The notes: a model not told the origin generated them from the letters alone. 64,000 nt of DNA from Marivivens aquimaris (GCF_015220045.1 NZ_JADBGB010000001.1:2535001-2599000), one strand, 5' to 3'; positions 44,401 through 53,954 are shown, numbered from the stretch's first letter. Made by a program: numbers and translations.

Positions 44401-45333
44401 TTACTGACCACCGCCAAGCTGGTGGACGTAGGCGGCAACCGCGTTGACTTCGGCTTGGGTCAGACCGTTGGCGGGGCGGTAATCTTCGAGCCAAGCGGGC
44501 ATCACACCGCCGCGGCCGTTCAGAATAGTTTCTTCGAGGGTGGCGAGATCGCCGCCGTAGAGCCAGACCTTGTCATTGAGGCGCGGTGCACCGGTCATCT
44601 CGTCCGAAGCCGTCACGTATTCCGGATCTTCGAATTCGCGGGTCGTGGCGAGGCTGCCCTGACCTTCTTCGCCGTGGCACGATGCACAATTGTTGAGGAA
44701 GAGCTCTTCGCCTTCGGCAGCGGCGGCCTCGTCGGTGGCTTCACCGGCCAGCAGCTGCACGTAACTGGCAACGTTGGTGATTTCCTCGTGCGACAGCACA
44801 CCGTCGAACGAAGGCATCACACCGCCGTAGCCGCGGGTATCCATCGACTGTTCGTTGCGGATACCGTTGGTGACGGTGAAAGCGATCTCTTCGATCCGGC
44901 CACCCCAGATCCAGTCATCGTCGAGCAGGTTCGGATAGCCCTTGGCACCCGCCGCGCCCGAGCCGTGACACTGCACGCAGTTCGCACGGAAGACAGCGGC
45001 GCCCATGTTCTCGGCAAAGCCGTTGAGCTCGGGATGATCCGCGAGGGTCGCCAGATCAACGTTTTCCAGCTCGCTCACCATGGCGGCATTGGCAGCATCC
45101 ACGGCGTCGATCTGTTCCTGCACCTGAGCGCGGGTCGAGAACCCGAGGATACCGGCGGTTGCCGAACGCAGGCCCGGCCAGGCGGGGTAAGCGATGGTGT
45201 AGCCGATGCCCCAGACGATGGTGGCATAGAACACCCAGACCCACCAGCGCGGCAGAGGGTTGTTGTACTCTTCGATGCCGTCCCACGAGTGGCCGGTCGT
45301 TTCGACTTCTTTTTTATCGTCGTGCTTGCTCAT
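44401..45333 (-). CDS. ccoP: cbb3 cytochrome oxidase subunit III (dihaem cytochrome c)
   Basis: A 310-aa membrane-anchored dihaem subunit carrying electrons to the catalytic subunit. The N-terminal part has NPLPRWWVWVFYATIVWGIGY (one helix); haem 1 is at C119-VQ-C122-H123, haem 2 at the later CASCHGEEGQG; methionine ligands lie in GGVMPSFDG and GGVMPAWL. It overlaps ccoQ by 4 bases. Confidence 0.97.
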   Translation of the reverse strand: MSKHDDKKEVETTGHSWDGIEEYNNPLPRWWVWVFYATIVWGIGYTIAYPAWPGLRSATAGILGFSTRAQVQEQIDAVDAANAAMVSELENVDLATLADHPELNGFAENMGAAVFRANCVQCHGSGAAGAKGYPNLLDDDWIWGGRIEEIAFTVTNGIRNEQSMDTRGYGGVMPSFDGVLSHEEITNVASYVQLLAGEATDEAAAAEGEELFLNNCASCHGEEGQGSLATTREFEDPEYVTASDEMTGAPRLNDKVWLYGGDLATLEETILNGRGGVMPAWLEDYRPANGLTQAEVNAVAAYVHQLGGGQ

Positions 45334-45521
45334 TTCAGAGCCTCCAGATCAGTCGTGTCGGGTGCGGGCGCATCCTCGTGCCGGAAGGGCACGGTGGAGG
45401 CGTCGTCGTGGATGGGGCGGCTCCCGGGGCGGAATGCCCAGAAGCCTGCACCGACGAAGACCATGAACATAGCCAGAAGCACCCAGCTGTCAGCGATTTC
45501 GCGGAAGATATGATAGTTCAT
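45330..45521 (-). CDS. ccoQ: cbb3 oxidase small subunit CcoQ
   Basis: A 63-aa single-helix protein (MNYHIFREIADSWVLLAMFM ... GAGFWAFRPGS) that stabilises the oxidase complex in air. The helix followed by FRPGSR and a soluble acidic tail is the CcoQ pattern. Position between ccoO and ccoP, 11 bases after ccoO, confirms it. Confidence 0.93.
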   Translation of the reverse strand: MNYHIFREIADSWVLLAMFMVFVGAGFWAFRPGSRPIHDDASTVPFRHEDAPAPDTTDLEALK

Positions 45522-45532
45522 CGCAACCTCCG

Positions 45533-46258
45533 TCAGCGGCTGGCGTCAGGCGTAAAGGTCGAGAAGTCGACCAGCGTGCCCAACATCTGAAGATAGGCGA
45601 CCAGCGCATCCATTTCGGTGAGCTGCGGTTGGCCGTCGAAGTTCGACACGACCGCACCCGGATAGCGCTCGACCAGACCGTCCCAGTCCGCATCGGGATT
45701 CACCTGAACGCGGAAGTCCGCGCTCGCGCTGGCGATCATTTCCTCGGTGTACGGAACGCCGACCATCGCGTGGGTTTCCATCAGATCGGTGATGTATTCA
45801 CCGTCCATGTTGCGATCGAGGAGGAAGCCGTACTTGGGCATAACCGACTCGGGCACAACCGACTGCGGATTGGTGAGGTGGTCGACGTGCCATTCGTCCG
45901 AATAGCGACCGCCCACACGGGCAAGGTCGGGACCGGTCCGCTTAGAGCCCCACTGGAACGGGTGGTCGTACTGCGATTCCGCAGCCAGCGAGTAGTGGCC
46001 GTAGCGCTCCTGTTCGTCGCGCATCGGGCGGATCATCTGGCTGTGGCAGACGTAGCACCCTTCGCGGATGTAGATTTCGCGGCCCGCAAGCTCCAGCGGG
46101 GAGTAGGGGCGCACGCCCTCCACGTCCTCGATGGTGTTCTCCAGATAGAAGAGCGGTGCGATTTCCACGATGCCGCCGATGGTCACTACGGCAAGCGAGC
46201 AAACCAGAAGCAGGGTCGCGTTCTTTTCAAGAACTTTGTGTTTATCAAGGATACCCAT
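45533..46258 (-). CDS. ccoO: cbb3 cytochrome oxidase subunit II (monohaem cytochrome c)
   Basis: A 241-aa subunit with an N-terminal membrane anchor ([19 protein letters not shown]), then the haem c site GCYVCHSQM and the distal methionine region. The family block [14 protein letters not shown] and [16 protein letters not shown] are present. It follows ccoN by 12 bases. Confidence 0.97.
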   Translation of the reverse strand: MGILDKHKVLEKNATLLLVCSLAVVTIGGIVEIAPLFYLENTIEDVEGVRPYSPLELAGREIYIREGCYVCHSQMIRPMRDEQERYGHYSLAAESQYDHPFQWGSKRTGPDLARVGGRYSDEWHVDHLTNPQSVVPESVMPKYGFLLDRNMDGEYITDLMETHAMVGVPYTEEMIASASADFRVQVNPDADWDGLVERYPGAVVSNFDGQPQLTEMDALVAYLQMLGTLVDFSTFTPDASR

Positions 46259-46270
46259 TTTCCGTTCTCC

Positions 46271-47878
46271 TTATTCGGCAGCGGTTGCGATAGCAGCCGA
46301 GCGGGCGGACGGTACGCGTTTGCTGAACGCGGTCATCCAGAGGTTATAGGCCATGATCAGTGCGCCACCGAGGTAGAGGACACCGCCCAGACCGCGGACC
46401 ACATACATCGGGAATTTGGCGGCAACCGTGTCGGCGAAGGTATTCACGAGGAAGCCGTTCGCATCGACTTCACGCCACATCAGGCCTTCCATGATGCCGG
46501 TGACCCACATCGACGACGCGTAGAGAACAATGCCGATGGTCGCGAGCCAGAAGTGCCAGCTGACGAGCTTGAGGCTGTATAGCGACTGGCGACCCCAGAG
46601 GCGCGGCGTCAGGAAGTAGAGCGCACCAAAGGTAATCATACCGTTCCAGCCCAGCGCACCGGAGTGAACGTGACCGATGGTCCAGTCAGTGTAGTGCGAC
46701 AGCGAGTTTACAGCGCGGATCGACATCATCGGGCCTTCGAAGGTCGACATGCCGTAAAAGCCGAGCGAGATGACCATCATACGGATGATCGGGTCCGTGC
46801 GGATCTTGTCCCATGCGCCCGAAAGCGTCATCAGACCGTTGATCATACCACCCCACGACGGCATCCACAGGATGATCGAGAACACCATGCCGAGCGTCGA
46901 AGCCCAGTCAGGCAGCGCGGTGTAGTGCAGGTGGTGCGGGCCGGCCCAGATGTACAGGAAGATCAGTGCCCAGAAGTGGATGATCGACAGTTTGTACGAG
47001 TAGACGGGACGCTCGGCCTGCTTGGGCACGAAGTAGTACATCATGCCGAGGAAGCCTGCGGTCAGGAAGAAGCCCACAGCGTTGTGGCCATACCACCACT
47101 GGGTCATCGCATCCTGGACGCCCGACATGACTTGCACCGAGCGGGCACCGAAGAACGAGACCGGAATGACGAGGTTGTTCACGACGTGAAGCATCGCGAC
47201 GGTGATGATGAACGACAGGAAGAACCAGTTGGCCACGTAGATATGCGGCTCTTTGCGCTTGAGGATCGTGCCGAGGAACACCAGCAGATATGCGACCCAG
47301 ACGATGGTCAGCCAGAGGTCAACGTACCATTCAGGCTCTGCGTACTCTTTGGACTGGGTGGCCCCCATCAGGTAGCCGGTCGCGGCCAGAACGATGAACA
47401 GGTTGTAACCCCAGAACACGAACCACGGCAGGTTGCCGCCCCACAGACGCACGGCGCTAGTACGCTGCACGATGTAGAACGAGGTTGCGATCAGCGCGTT
47501 ACCACCGAATGCGAAGATGACCGCAGAGGTGTGCAGCGGGCGCAGACGACCGAAGTTGCCGTAACCTTGCAGAAATTCGAAATTCAGTGCCGGAAAAGCC
47601 AGCTGGAAGGCGATAAATGTGCCCACCAGAAACCCTGCCAGACCCCAGAACACAGTGGCGATGACGCCGTAGCGGATCACCCCATCGTTGTAGCCGGTGT
47701 CGATGACGGGCTGTTTGTTTTCTCCAACTTGCCGGACGGTCCAGATGAACATACCGGCGGCGACAGCCATAACGATTAGCGCGTGGACCTGATAGGCCAG
47801 GTCACGTGCGAAATTCGCAGCGACAGCGGCGAAGAGGGCCACAACCCCCAGCACCACGATCTTGATCCAATCCCACAT
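46271..47878 (-). CDS. ccoN: cbb3 cytochrome oxidase catalytic subunit I
   Basis: A 535-aa haem-copper oxidase subunit, the high-affinity site where oxygen is reduced. Twelve or more hydrophobic helices are present; the haem and CuB ligands lie in [35 protein letters not shown] (with the His of the His-Tyr centre), [14 protein letters not shown] and [19 protein letters not shown]. The ATG at 47878 gives the standard N-terminus [17 protein letters not shown] is upstream. First gene of ccoNOQP, divergent from the Usp gene with a shared FNR box between. Confidence 0.98.
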   Translation of the reverse strand: MWDWIKIVVLGVVALFAAVAANFARDLAYQVHALIVMAVAAGMFIWTVRQVGENKQPVIDTGYNDGVIRYGVIATVFWGLAGFLVGTFIAFQLAFPALNFEFLQGYGNFGRLRPLHTSAVIFAFGGNALIATSFYIVQRTSAVRLWGGNLPWFVFWGYNLFIVLAATGYLMGATQSKEYAEPEWYVDLWLTIVWVAYLLVFLGTILKRKEPHIYVANWFFLSFIITVAMLHVVNNLVIPVSFFGARSVQVMSGVQDAMTQWWYGHNAVGFFLTAGFLGMMYYFVPKQAERPVYSYKLSIIHFWALIFLYIWAGPHHLHYTALPDWASTLGMVFSIILWMPSWGGMINGLMTLSGAWDKIRTDPIIRMMVISLGFYGMSTFEGPMMSIRAVNSLSHYTDWTIGHVHSGALGWNGMITFGALYFLTPRLWGRQSLYSLKLVSWHFWLATIGIVLYASSMWVTGIMEGLMWREVDANGFLVNTFADTVAAKFPMYVVRGLGGVLYLGGALIMAYNLWMTAFSKRVPSARSAAIATAAE

Positions 47879-47964
47879 ATCAAGCGTTCCCTTCTTATAC
47901 CCGTCCGGAATCACCCACGGGTTTTGCTCTTGGTGGGGTTTCTCATTCGCGAGGACGTGATGCC

Positions 47965-47978
47965 TTGATCCATGTCAA
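47965..47978. promoter_or_regulatory. FNR/FnrL box between ccoN and the Usp gene
   Basis: TTGATCCATGTCAA matches the FNR consensus TTGAY-N4-RTCAA fully. It is about 87 bases from the ccoN start and 81 bases from the Usp start, so it can act on either or both of the divergent genes. Confidence 0.85.
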
Positions 47979-48058
47979 TTATTCGCCGCCGACCATCTGC
48001 TAGTCATTGGTTCGCCACTCGCGGGAGACGTGCGAGTCCGTGGATCTAGGAGGGTCAG

Positions 48059-48901
48059 ATGTCCTACAAGACTGTTTCTGTTGTCGTTTCCGACGAAAAG
48101 ACCGACAAATATGCCCTAGCGACTGCTCGGGATTTCGCTGCCCGCGTAAATGCGCACCTGGATGTCTACTGCATCGCCATTGACCCGACTCGCTATGACC
48201 CGATGCCGATCGGTAGCTCTGTCGTCCTGCTGGAGTCCTCCATTCAGGAAGCACAGGAACAGGCAGAGAAACTGGGGAAATGGGCGACGGCGCAGCTAGG
48301 CCCAAACATGGCCAAGACCACTGTCGAAACGGTCGCCATCGCGCAGATGGGAATCGAAACCGCGATCTCGCGCCTGACCCGCTACTCCGACCTGATCGTG
48401 GTGACGAAGCCTTACGGCCCCGGTCGCAATGCGCTGCACGTCAACTTGCTCGAATCGCAACTCTTCGGCACCGATGCACCCGTTTTGATTGTGCCCGATG
48501 ATCGTCCGGTCGGCGACCTCACCTTTGCACGGCCCGTTGTCGCGTGGAACGAAAGCGACGAGTCGCTCTCGGCAATCCGCAAATCGATTCCGCTGCTAAA
48601 AGAAGCCAAGAGTGTCGACATGATCATGATCGACCCGCCGAGCCATTCGCCCGAGCGCTCCGATCCGGGCGGCGTCGTGTGCCAGATGCTGTCCCGTCAT
48701 GGGTTGCGCCCCGACATCGCTATTCTGGCCCGCACGATGCCGAAGGTTTCAGATGTCATCCTGCGCTTTGCCGCGGAGCACGCCAACGATCTGATCGTCA
48801 TGGGCGGCTACGGCACGTCACGCTTCCGCGAAGCGATCCTTGGCGGCGCAACGCGCGAAATCCTCGAAAACGCCGACCTACCGATCCTGATGGCGCACTG
48901 A
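48059..48901 (+). CDS. Universal stress protein with two Usp domains
   Basis: A 280-aa protein composed of two Usp units: the first (about 1-150) ends GTDAPVLIVPDD and the second (about 160-280) ends GGYGTSRFREAILGGATREILENADLPILMAH, the ATP-binding G-2x-G-9x-G(S/A) type. From memory it corresponds to orf277 of Rhodobacter sphaeroides, which always lies between fnrL and ccoN. CTAGGAGGG precedes the ATG. The shared FNR box suggests induction at low oxygen. Role unknown; probably persistence under energy limitation. Confidence 0.92.
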   Translation: MSYKTVSVVVSDEKTDKYALATARDFAARVNAHLDVYCIAIDPTRYDPMPIGSSVVLLESSIQEAQEQAEKLGKWATAQLGPNMAKTTVETVAIAQMGIETAISRLTRYSDLIVVTKPYGPGRNALHVNLLESQLFGTDAPVLIVPDDRPVGDLTFARPVVAWNESDESLSAIRKSIPLLKEAKSVDMIMIDPPSHSPERSDPGGVVCQMLSRHGLRPDIAILARTMPKVSDVILRFAAEHANDLIVMGGYGTSRFREAILGGATREILENADLPILMAH

Positions 48902-48930
48902 TGTTCCAATGCGCCCGTCAAATGATGCGA

Positions 48931-49674
48931 TCAGGCGATCATTCCGCCGTCCATGTCGTCGCCGGTTTCCATAAGCAGAGCTTGGAAATCGTCGACGCGG
49001 ATGCGGCGCTTGCCGTCGAGAGCGATGATGCCCTCGCGCTTGAGTGCCGAAATCTGGCGGCTGACCGTTTCAAGCGTCAGGCCGAGGTAATCGGCCATGG
49101 CTTCGCGGGTGAGCGGCAGTTCGATCGTGATCTCGCCCTTGAGGTCCATCATGCCGATGGTCGACTCGCGGCGGGCGATGATGGCCAGAAGGCTCGCGAT
49201 CTTCTCGCGCGCGGTCTTGCGACCAAGGATCAGCATCCATTCACGGGCCGCATCCAGTTCATCGAGCGTCATTTCCAGCAGTCGCTGCGAAACGTGCGGC
49301 GTCGTGGTCATAATCTTCTCAAACGGTTTGCGGCGGAAACAGCAGAGGACAACCTCGCTCACCGCAACTACATCGTAAGGGGACGTCGTGCGGCCCGGAC
49401 GACCGATGAAGTCGGACGGCAGCAAAAGGCCGACCATCTGTTTACGGCCGTCTTCGAGCGTCTGGCTGAGGCTGGCGACACCGCGCACAACCGACCCGAC
49501 GAACGACATCTCGTCGCCCGCCCAGACAATCGACTGTCCCGGTTCGTAGGTGCGGTAATTCTTGATCTGTTCAAGCGATTCGAGCTCGTCGGTATCGCAG
49601 CTTGCGCACACTGCACGATGCCGGATCGGGCACTCCTCGCAGTGGACGTGCGTATCCAAAATCAAACCACTCAT
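48931..49674 (-). CDS. fnrL: Anaerobic transcription regulator FnrL
   Basis: A 247-aa CRP/FNR-family activator that senses oxygen through a 4Fe-4S cluster. Cysteines 12, 15, 23 and 26 near the N-terminus and Cys111/112 in the effector domain can supply the cluster ligands. The helix-turn-helix LTREAMADYLGLTLETVSR contains the E-x2-SR recognition residues that read TTGAT. ATG 49674 is chosen over an extension of 14 codons because homologues begin at the same point. It sits between the Usp gene (convergent) and hemN (divergent). It would bind the two boxes at 44200 and 47965. Confidence 0.96.
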   Translation of the reverse strand: MSGLILDTHVHCEECPIRHRAVCASCDTDELESLEQIKNYRTYEPGQSIVWAGDEMSFVGSVVRGVASLSQTLEDGRKQMVGLLLPSDFIGRPGRTTSPYDVVAVSEVVLCCFRRKPFEKIMTTTPHVSQRLLEMTLDELDAAREWMLILGRKTAREKIASLLAIIARRESTIGMMDLKGEITIELPLTREAMADYLGLTLETVSRQISALKREGIIALDGKRRIRVDDFQALLMETGDDMDGGMIA

Positions 49675-49744
49675 ATCACCAACAGTCCCTATTTGCGCAC
49701 ACGCATCTGGGCACATGGTAACCCATTTTTGGAAAGGAAGTGCA

Positions 49745-51100
49745 ATGGCTTCTCGTAAGCAACTCCGAGAGCTGGGACTATTTGACGCCCGCGCACCCCG
49801 TTATACCAGCTATCCGCCCGCGAACCACTTTAACGGCAATGTCTCTCCCGAGACGACCGCCCAGTGGTTGCAGGCCGTTCCCGAGGGGCAGCGCGTGTCT
49901 CTCTATGTACACATACCTTACTGTCGGCGGCTTTGCTGGTTCTGCGCTTGCCGCACCCAAGGCACATCGACGGATCGTCCGCTGGTCCCGTACCTCGCCC
50001 AGTTGAAGGCCGAGCTCGCTTTGGTGGATCGTCATCTGCCTGAAAACGTGCTGATCAGCCAGATCCACCTCGGCGGCGGCACCCCTACCCTGCTTCCGCC
50101 CGATCTGATCGCCGAACTTGGTGCAGAGCTGCGGGATTTCCGTCCGCTTGCCGAGGATCTCGAATTCTCGGTCGAGATCGACCCGACCGAGGTCGATCAG
50201 GCGCGTATCAATGCGCTCCGCGATGCAGGCATGACCCGCGCATCCATCGGCGTTCAGGACTTCGACGAATCCGTTCAGAACGCCATCGGCCGTATGCAGA
50301 GCTTCGAGCAGACCCGCGATGTGGTCGAAATGCTGCGCAACGCCAGCGTGAAATCAATCAACATGGACATTCTGTATGGCCTGCCGCACCAGACCCGCGA
50401 GCGGATGTCCAATTCGGTCCAGGCCGTGCTGTCGCTGAACCCCGACCGCGTGGCGCTCTATGGTTATGCGCACGTGCCGTGGATGGCGAAGCGTCAGGTC
50501 ATGATCCCAGCCGATGCGCTGCCCGATGCGGAGACGCGCCTCGACCTGTTCGATATCGCCCGCGATTTGTTCGTTGCCGATGGCTACGACGAGATCGGCA
50601 TCGATCACTATGCGCTGCCGAGTGACAGCCTTTCCATCGCAGCGGAGCGCGGCACGATGCACCGCAATTTCCAAGGTTACACAGACGACACCGCCGAGGT
50701 GCTGATCGGGATCGGCGCCTCGGCAATCTCGCGCTATCCGCAGGGCTTCGCGCAAAACATTTCGACCTCTTCGCAGTACGCCACCGCTATTTCCGAGGGC
50801 CGTCTGGCCACCGCGCGCGGCCACGCCATGTCCGACGATGACCGCCTGCGCTCCGATATGATCGAAGAGCTGATGTGTAGCTTCTCACTCGATTTACCGC
50901 GCATGTCGGCCAAGCACGGCGTGCCGGTCGAGACGCTGCGCAGCATGTGCGAGAACATGGTCGTCCGTTTCCGCGACCACCTCACGGTCAGCGGCGACAA
51001 AATCCAGCTTAGCGACACCGCTCGCCTGATTGCCCGCCTTTGCGCGCAAGAGATCGACGGCTACCACATGCCCGAAGGTCGCCATAGCCGCGCACTCTGA
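49745..51100 (+). CDS. hemN: Oxygen-independent coproporphyrinogen III oxidase
   Basis: A 451-aa radical-SAM enzyme that makes protoporphyrinogen IX without oxygen. The cluster motif HIPYCRRLCWFCAC supplies C60-x3-C64-x2-C67; LGGGTPTLL is the SAM-binding glycine motif; the C-terminal HemN domain (about 370-450) is present. ATG 49745 has GGAAAGGAAG upstream; the longer frame would extend into fnrL and is discarded. Divergent from fnrL. I could not find an FNR box in the spacer, though hemN is an FnrL target in Rhodobacter. Confidence 0.97.
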   Translation: MASRKQLRELGLFDARAPRYTSYPPANHFNGNVSPETTAQWLQAVPEGQRVSLYVHIPYCRRLCWFCACRTQGTSTDRPLVPYLAQLKAELALVDRHLPENVLISQIHLGGGTPTLLPPDLIAELGAELRDFRPLAEDLEFSVEIDPTEVDQARINALRDAGMTRASIGVQDFDESVQNAIGRMQSFEQTRDVVEMLRNASVKSINMDILYGLPHQTRERMSNSVQAVLSLNPDRVALYGYAHVPWMAKRQVMIPADALPDAETRLDLFDIARDLFVADGYDEIGIDHYALPSDSLSIAAERGTMHRNFQGYTDDTAEVLIGIGASAISRYPQGFAQNISTSSQYATAISEGRLATARGHAMSDDDRLRSDMIEELMCSFSLDLPRMSAKHGVPVETLRSMCENMVVRFRDHLTVSGDKIQLSDTARLIARLCAQEIDGYHMPEGRHSRAL

Positions 51101-51161
51101 GCGTTCACAGCGCTTGCGCAAACGCGGGCCACATGCAACCTGAGACGTCGGAGGAATTCTC

Positions 51162-52340
51162 ATGCGTCTCGGGATCATCGTGTTGATCGCAGCCTACGGG
51201 CTGAGCCAGTTTTATCGTGCCTTTCTGGCCGTTCTCGCGCCTGCGCTGGAGGCCGACATCGGCGCCACGCGAGAGGCGCTGAGTGCTGCATCGGGCATCT
51301 GGTTTCTGGTGTTCGCGGCGATGCAGATCCCCGTGGGCGAGGCGCTCGACCGCATCGGCCCAAAACTGACGACAGCGGTGCTTTTTGCGCTCTGCGGTGC
51401 GGGCGGCGCGGCAGTCTTCGCGATGGCGACGGAGCCGTGGCACATCTCGCTGGCGATGGGGTTGATCGGTGCGGGTTGCGCGCCTGTTCTCATGGCGTCC
51501 TACTATATCTTCGCGCGCGTCTTTTCGGTTGCCGTTTTCGCATCGCTGGCGGGCATGACGCTCGGCATCGGTTCGCTGGGTAATATTCTAAGCTCCGCCC
51601 CGACCGCTTGGGCCGTAGACATCTTCGGCTGGCGCGCAACACTCTGGGCGATGGCCGGATTCACGCTGCTCGTCGCGATCTTCGTCTTCCTGACCGTGAA
51701 AGACCCCGAAAAGGTTACCTCGGAAAAGCGCGGTAGCGTCATCGACGTTCTAAAGATCCCCGCGCTCTGGCCCGTTTTCGCCATGGTCGCCGTGAACTAT
51801 GTGCCCGCCGCCTCGCTGCGCGGGCTGTGGTCTGGGCAGTATCTGTCGAACGTCTTCGGAGCGGACGCTGCGCTGATCGGTAACGTGACGCTCGTGATGG
51901 GCCTCGCCATGATCTTCGGCAATCTGTCCTACGGACCCGTCGACCGCATGGTCGGCTCGCGCAAATGGGTCGTCTGGGTCGGCAACGCGATTTGCCTTTT
52001 CGCCCTGCTCGCCCTTGCCGTCGCACCGAACAAAGGGATCGGCTACGCGACCATCATGCTCGCGATCATCGGCTTCTTCGGTGCGTCCTTCCCGCTCATC
52101 ATGGCGCATGGTCGCAGCTTCATCCCGCCGCACCTCGTGGGCCGCGGTGTGACGCTGCTCAACCTCTTCTCGCTCGGCACAGTGGGTGTGGTGCAGTTCA
52201 CCGCAGCACCGCTGTCAAAAGTCATTTTCACCGACGGCCGCAGCCTCACCGACAGCTATGCCATTATCTTTGCCGGATATGCGTTGCTGCTCGGTGCTGG
52301 CCTGCTGATTTATCTGTTCGCAAAAGATAGTACGGAATGA
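51162..52340 (+). CDS. MFS transporter
   Basis: A 392-aa carrier with 12 predicted helices. The cytoplasmic loop after helix 2 reads VGEALDRIGPKLTTAVLF, and the second half has GPVDRMVGSRKWVVWVG, the weaker repeat. The N-terminus (LGIIVLIAAYGLSQFYRAFLAVLAPALE) puts it in the drug/metabolite-type MFS group without a clear substrate. It begins 61 bases after hemN with GGAGGAA upstream, and could be read through from hemN. Confidence 0.87.
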   Translation: MRLGIIVLIAAYGLSQFYRAFLAVLAPALEADIGATREALSAASGIWFLVFAAMQIPVGEALDRIGPKLTTAVLFALCGAGGAAVFAMATEPWHISLAMGLIGAGCAPVLMASYYIFARVFSVAVFASLAGMTLGIGSLGNILSSAPTAWAVDIFGWRATLWAMAGFTLLVAIFVFLTVKDPEKVTSEKRGSVIDVLKIPALWPVFAMVAVNYVPAASLRGLWSGQYLSNVFGADAALIGNVTLVMGLAMIFGNLSYGPVDRMVGSRKWVVWVGNAICLFALLALAVAPNKGIGYATIMLAIIGFFGASFPLIMAHGRSFIPPHLVGRGVTLLNLFSLGTVGVVQFTAAPLSKVIFTDGRSLTDSYAIIFAGYALLLGAGLLIYLFAKDSTE

Positions 52341-52348
52341 CACAGAAT

Positions 52349-52372
52349 TGCGCGGGGCCTTTCCCTCGCGCA
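52349..52372 (+). terminator. Hairpin after the MFS gene
   Basis: TGCGCG-GGG pairs with CCC-T-CGCGCA around CCTTT, 8 bases past the stop. The U-tract is poor (GCTTTGGG), so termination strength is uncertain. Confidence 0.4.
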
Positions 52373-52415
52373 GCTTTGGGTCTATAGCGCACACGGTTTA
52401 TTCAAGGAGAGGCCG

Positions 52416-53438
52416 ATGGGCTACAAAGTCGTCGTCGTTGGCGCCACGGGCAACGTGGGCCACGAAATGCTCAACATCCTCGCTGAACGCGAGTTTCCGG
52501 TTGATGAAATTGCTGCGCTGGCCAGCCGAAAATCGCTCGGCACCGAAGTCAGCTTTGGCGACAAGACTATCAAGACCCAGGACCTCGAACAGTTCGACTT
52601 CACCGGCTGGGACATCGCTCTCTTCGCGATCGGTTCGGACGCGACGAAGAAGTACGCACCGAAGGCTGCCAGCCAGGGCTGCGTCGTCATCGATAACTCG
52701 TCGCTCTACCGCTACGACCCCGATGTTCCGTTGATCGTTCCGGAAGTGAACGCAGACGAAGTCGTGAACTACACGAAGAAAAACATCATCGCGAACCCGA
52801 ACTGCTCGACCGCGCAGATGGTTGTCGCTCTGAAGCCGCTGCATGACCGCGCCAAGATCAAGCGTGTCGTCGTTTCGACCTACCAGTCCGTTTCGGGCAC
52901 CGGCAAAGAAGCTATCGACGAACTGTGGAACCAGACCAAGGGCATGTACGTCCCGGGTCAGGAAGTCGCTCCGTCGGTTTACCCCAAGCAGATCGCCTTC
53001 AACGTGATCCCGCACATCGACGTCTTCATGGACAGCGGCGACACCAAAGAAGAATGGAAGATGGTCACCGAGACCAAGAAGATCGTCGACAAGAGCATCA
53101 AGGTCACCGCGACCTGCGTGCGCGTCCCGACCTTCGTCGGCCACGCCGAATCGATCAACGTCGAGTTCGAAGAGTTCCTCGACTGGGAAGAAGCGACCGA
53201 CATCCTGCGCGAAGCTCCGGGCATCATGGTCGTCGATAAGCGCGAAGCTGGTGGCTATGTCACTCCGGTCGAATGCGTTGGCGACTTCGCGACCTTCATC
53301 AGCCGCATCCGTCAGGACGTAACCGTCGAGAACGGCATCAACTTCTGGTGCGTCTCGGACAACCTGCGCAAGGGTGCTGCCCTCAACGCTGTCCAGATCG
53401 CCGAAGTGCTCGGCCAGCGCTGCCTGAAAAAAGGCTGA
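52416..53438 (+). CDS. asd: Aspartate-semialdehyde dehydrogenase
   Basis: A 340-aa NADP-dependent enzyme making aspartate semialdehyde for lysine, threonine, methionine and diaminopimelate. GATGNVGHEML is the nucleotide-binding loop; the catalytic Cys130 is in NPNCSTAQMV; VSTYQSVSGTGKEA and the downstream active-site histidine region VRVPTFVGHAE are typical. CAAGGAGAGG precedes ATG 52416. Single-gene unit with a terminator. Confidence 0.97.
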   Translation: MGYKVVVVGATGNVGHEMLNILAEREFPVDEIAALASRKSLGTEVSFGDKTIKTQDLEQFDFTGWDIALFAIGSDATKKYAPKAASQGCVVIDNSSLYRYDPDVPLIVPEVNADEVVNYTKKNIIANPNCSTAQMVVALKPLHDRAKIKRVVVSTYQSVSGTGKEAIDELWNQTKGMYVPGQEVAPSVYPKQIAFNVIPHIDVFMDSGDTKEEWKMVTETKKIVDKSIKVTATCVRVPTFVGHAESINVEFEEFLDWEEATDILREAPGIMVVDKREAGGYVTPVECVGDFATFISRIRQDVTVENGINFWCVSDNLRKGAALNAVQIAEVLGQRCLKKG

Positions 53439-53459
53439 TCCAAGCCTTCAGACTAATTC

Positions 53460-53497
53460 AAGGCCGTCTACCGAATGGTGGGCGGCCTTATTCTTTT
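53460..53497 (+). terminator. Terminator after asd
   Basis: AAGGCCGTCTACC pairs with GGTGGGCGGCCTT (two wobbles) around GAAT, followed by ATTCTTTT. Confidence 0.85.
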
Positions 53498-53797
53498 CGG
53501 GATCGGTCGAATCTCTTGGCGACTCACCGATACCTTTCGCTAGGTCATTTCACCGAACGCGCGGCGGCACCGGCAAACCTGCCCCAAATGTTGCACCACC
53601 TAAGTCTATTTTTTGAAATTCATCCGATCCTAACGGATATCCATTCGTATTAAATAGTAGACTTATTCTGCTGTACCTAAGTCATTTGGCCAACTGCCGA
53701 CCATCACTCGCAGCGATAACCTCACTATTGAGAAGACCAACGGGCGGGGGCCTCGAAATCTTCTCAGTGAGGTGTCTCGGCCAAGGGGGAAAGCGCC
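53498..53797. other. Low-G+C spacer with a long inverted repeat
   Basis: About 300 bases after asd with visibly lower G+C than the flanks (many A/T runs around 53605-53700). No supported ORF until 53798. It contains GGATATCC and the inverted repeat 53720-53772 listed separately. I see no tRNA, att site or insertion sequence end. Confidence 0.6.
53720..53772 (+). ncRNA. Inverted repeat in the leader of a 44-aa ORF, possible riboregulator
   Basis: CCTCACT-(ATT)-GAGAAGA (53720-53736) pairs with TCTTCTC-AGTGAGG (53759-53772): fourteen pairs broken by one three-base bulge, with a G-rich loop of 22 bases (CCAACGGGCGGGGGCCTCG plus AAA). It ends about 10 bases before the Shine-Dalgarno AAGGGGGA of the ORF at 53798. 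GGCC in the loop can also pair with GGCC just after the stem (53779-53782), an alternative fold. A structured leader or sRNA is the simplest reading. Confidence 0.4.
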
Positions 53798-53932
53798 ATG
53801 ACAAAGCATCAACTGCCACAACCCGATGGGTCACTGTTTCGCGTTAAGAGTACGGGTTGGCAAACCAGTTCGCAGCACCTGTGTGGTTCGCGTATCGCTG
53901 CAAAACCGCGTCATGTGCTTTTCTCAAGGTAA
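53798..53932 (+). CDS. Possible small protein, 44 aa
   Basis: A 44-codon frame starting MTKHQLPQPDGSLFRVKS, basic, without membrane segment. Support comes from a strong ribosome-binding site (AAGGGGGAAAG, 7 bases from the ATG) and from the structured leader upstream. No similarity recognised. It lies 22 bases ahead of another small frame (53955). An opposite-strand frame of 71 codons overlaps it; I prefer this strand because of the ribosome-binding site. Confidence 0.35.
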   Translation: MTKHQLPQPDGSLFRVKSTGWQTSSQHLCGSRIAAKPRHVLFSR

Positions 53933-53954
53933 CTAGTTCGAAAGGCTCGAAAAA

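Noticed and set aside
44296..45513. 405-codon frame antisense to ccoP/ccoQ
   Set aside because: The cbb3 genes on the minus strand are unmistakable.
46664..47779. 371-codon frame antisense to ccoN
   Set aside because: Shadow of a conserved gene, low-complexity His/Glu/Asp-rich product.
49675..49744. FNR box between fnrL and hemN
   Set aside because: TTGCGCACACGCAT only weakly resembles TTGAY-N4-RTCAA; too many mismatches to claim.
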